Source: a virus. From it: a stretch of DNA of 27,111 nucleotides. The notes beneath the pieces were generated by a model, which was given only the letters and a program-made list of their open reading frames with translations, did not search any database and was not told where the DNA came from. A program made the translations under genes and the position numbers. The stretch spans positions 1 through 27,111 of IMG/VR virus record IMGVR_UViG_3300042452_000558, one strand, 5' to 3'. Each line of letters begins with the position of its first letter. Position 1 is the stretch's first letter. Below, one piece after another: positions 25,407-27,111 of this stretch.

Positions 25407-27111
25407 ATGATTAGCTGGACAATCACAGTTCCGCCGACTGTTGGAACGGCGCAGGGGACGGACAGTGCAAGCCAGAGCGTTTCCTACACATACACAAACA
25501 TTGAATTTTCAGACTCCGAGCAAACACTTGCTGGCACTGATTTTAGCGGGGCTTTTTCTAGTTCTTCCGCTGGCGCGGGCGGATCTGCAATTTTAGCAAA
25601 TGGCAATATTACCGCATCGGGATCAGGCGCTTTTGGATTCTCAAGAACTTTAGCCGATCAGCCTGTAACAACTGAAACTGGATCTACTGGCGGCAGTGAA
25701 TCTGGTGCCACAACAACGAGTTGGAACGGCAGCATTAGTGTGAATCCCCCACTAACCTACGAGGAGGAAGCAGACGAATCGGTCAAATACACTTCCACCA
25801 CGCAGACCTCGGCAAAACAAACAACACAGCAAAGCAACTTCACTGTTGCAGTAAATACTTTGGCGACTCGTCCTGTTTCGTGGGTCAGCGGGACAACGCG
25901 CACCACGGAGATCAATTCCGAGACATTAACAATCGCAACAACCACAACGACACAAGCGGCAACCACGGGCATAAATTCAACGCAAGCGAGCGGGACGCAA
26001 ACTGTTCTGGTTCCAGCCACGCAAGCGTCAAACTCTTCGGCCATTGTCCTTACCACTTCAAGCGACACCGTGACGGCGTATGGTTATCGCTCAAGCGGCA
26101 CAACCTACACGGGGCCAGACATTACTCCTACAATCGCGGGCGCCACGACAACCACAACTTTTGGCCCTACAAATACTGGTTTCCGTCACACTGCCACGGT
26201 TGCCATTGTCGGGGCCAATGAAGTTCTTTGGGAGCTAACCACCAACGGAACGGGAATGTTGTCCGATCTGTGCGCTAGTCATGGGCAGGGGACGCACACA
26301 ATCCTGCCAAAAATCACACGCTTGCAGCCAGTGCAGGGCAATCCTCCTTATTTAGATAGTTACGAAACCACCCTGACTACAGCCACAACCAGCACGACTA
26401 GCAGCACACAAACCACGCTGGCAAATGGCAACAGCTTTCCGGCACACACCGCATCGGTGCAGATCAACAAGGCAAGAACGACAACAACGCAAATAACCAA
26501 AACGCTTTCGACTTACGAAGGGCCAATAGAAAGCACAACGGTTTGGACAACAGCCACAACGATGTTGTCTTTAGACGGGCAAGATGTGTTTTCCACAATA
26601 CCCCAAACCAGCGAAATAACTTTCAGCAAGGCATACGGCGGGCAGACTCTAGAAGAAGGATTTGCGAGCGGCTTCACAACAGAGCCGTGGACGTTTTTGA
26701 AGATGACGCAGGCCGTGATGGGGCAAGGTCAAAGCGCCTACCAATCCAACTACCTATCCGGGCGAGCCGCGCCGAATAACCTGACGGCAGTTGGTCAAAA
26801 CCTGCGGGCCGTTGGCTTAACTTTTACAGCGGACACTGCCTTGGCGCAGCAGACGGCCATTGCCCCCTTCCCGACAAGCTGGACTTATACCCAAGGCCAA
26901 ACGAGCGGAACCATTTCTCTTGGAGGCGGAGGGGCCAGCCGCACCACGCAAGACGAAAGCACTTTCGGAACCACTAGCGGGGCGTGGCAGATTGAAGGCG
27001 GAACAACGCATGAATTTGTCGTTGCTGCTCAAATTGCGGTTGGCGGCAAGCCGCCCAAGGGAAACAACATTTCTTTGCTCTATCCGCCCGGTGTTTATTT
27101 TACATCCAACT
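25407..27111 (+). CDS. Large Thr/Ser-rich tail protein, 3' end outside window
   Basis: The frame is open from ATG 25407 to the window end, at least 568 residues. It begins MISWTITVPPTVGTAQGTDS. The sequence is rich in Thr, Ser, Gly and Ala, with runs such as TIATTTTTQAATTGINSTQ and TTLTTATTSTTSSTQTTLAN, few Lys and almost no Cys. No signal peptide or enzyme motif was recognised. It is last in a tail operon, so a tail fibre, tip or receptor-contact protein is likely. The Thr-rich repeats could be stalk segments and possible O-glycosylation targets for the phage glycosyltransferases; that link is speculative. Confidence 0.65.
   Translation, partial: MISWTITVPPTVGTAQGTDSASQSVSYTYTNIEFSDSEQTLAGTDFSGAFSSSSAGAGGSAILANGNITASGSGAFGFSRTLADQPVTTETGSTGGSESGATTTSWNGSISVNPPLTYEEEADESVKYTSTTQTSAKQTTQQSNFTVAVNTLATRPVSWVSGTTRTTEINSETLTIATTTTTQAATTGINSTQASGTQTVLVPATQASNSSAIVLTTSSDTVTAYGYRSSGTTYTGPDITPTIAGATTTTTFGPTNTGFRHTATVAIVGANEVLWELTTNGTGMLSDLCASHGQGTHTILPKITRLQPVQGNPPYLDSYETTLTTATTSTTSSTQTTLANGNSFPAHTASVQINKARTTTTQITKTLSTYEGPIESTTVWTTATTMLSLDGQDVFSTIPQTSEITFSKAYGGQTLEEGFASGFTTEPWTFLKMTQAVMGQGQSAYQSNYLSGRAAPNNLTAVGQNLRAVGLTFTADTALAQQTAIAPFPTSWTYTQGQTSGTISLGGGGASRTTQDESTFGTTSGAWQIEGGTTHEFVVAAQIAVGGKPPKGNNISLLYPPGVYFTSN

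Noticed and set aside
1-27111. CRISPR arrays, insertion sequences, rRNA genes
   Set aside because: No regularly spaced repeats, transposase motifs or rRNA sequence were seen. The repeated words at gene starts are too short and irregularly spaced for CRISPR.

Overview
The window is the left part of an integrated, lambda-like tailed phage (a siphovirus-type prophage), read almost entirely on the + strand. It begins inside the 3' half of a bacterial tRNA-Leu(CAA) gene with its own terminator. A tyrosine integrase follows, so the tRNA is very probably the attachment site and this end is attL. The other junction lies beyond the right edge. The host is a bacterium of fairly high G+C. Verrucomicrobiota or a relative is a weak guess, based only on the style of the integrase active site and on the scarcity of Shine-Dalgarno sequences.

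Layout. 1-1813: tRNA, a ribbon-helix-helix (RHH) protein with a palindromic operator, the integrase, a terminator, and a second RHH protein with inverted repeats. 1833-7504: early operon of small proteins, an Hjc-type resolvase, an ERF annealing protein, an SSB-like protein, a PD-(D/E)XK exonuclease, a winged-helix protein and a replication initiator. Nearly every junction is a 4-base ATGA/GTGA overlap. 7572-11376: packaging genes (small and large terminase) with a low-G+C pair between them, a ParB-like protein and a TET-associated-type glycosyltransferase (TAGT). 11404-13917: terminator, promoter/operator and a block of small or regulatory genes. 13942-17704: gpW-like protein, portal, ClpP-like protease fused to a scaffold, major capsid protein. 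17720-17809: three hairpins including a terminator. 17817-20158: two more glycosyltransferase genes. 20174-27111: connectors, tail tube, probable chaperone, tape measure and distal tail genes. The last is a Thr/Ser-rich protein cut by the window edge.

The most unusual signals are short repeated words at gene starts. TTTGACA occurs (by eye) exactly six times, each time 13-15 bases before a start codon of a packaging or morphogenesis gene. One copy precedes an internal ATG exactly where a Nu3-type scaffold would begin. A second word, GAACACAGAACA, occurs six times (one copy has a first-base change), always within about 20 bases of a start codon, in early and accessory genes. Genes that begin by a 4-base overlap lack both words. 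Together this suggests a phage-specific start-site or control code in place of Shine-Dalgarno sequences.

The second candidate system is the ParB-TAGT pair between the terminase subunits. It resembles known phage DNA-hypermodification cassettes, but no base-oxidising or base-synthesising enzyme is visible here. No lysis genes and no classical CI-like repressor are in the window.
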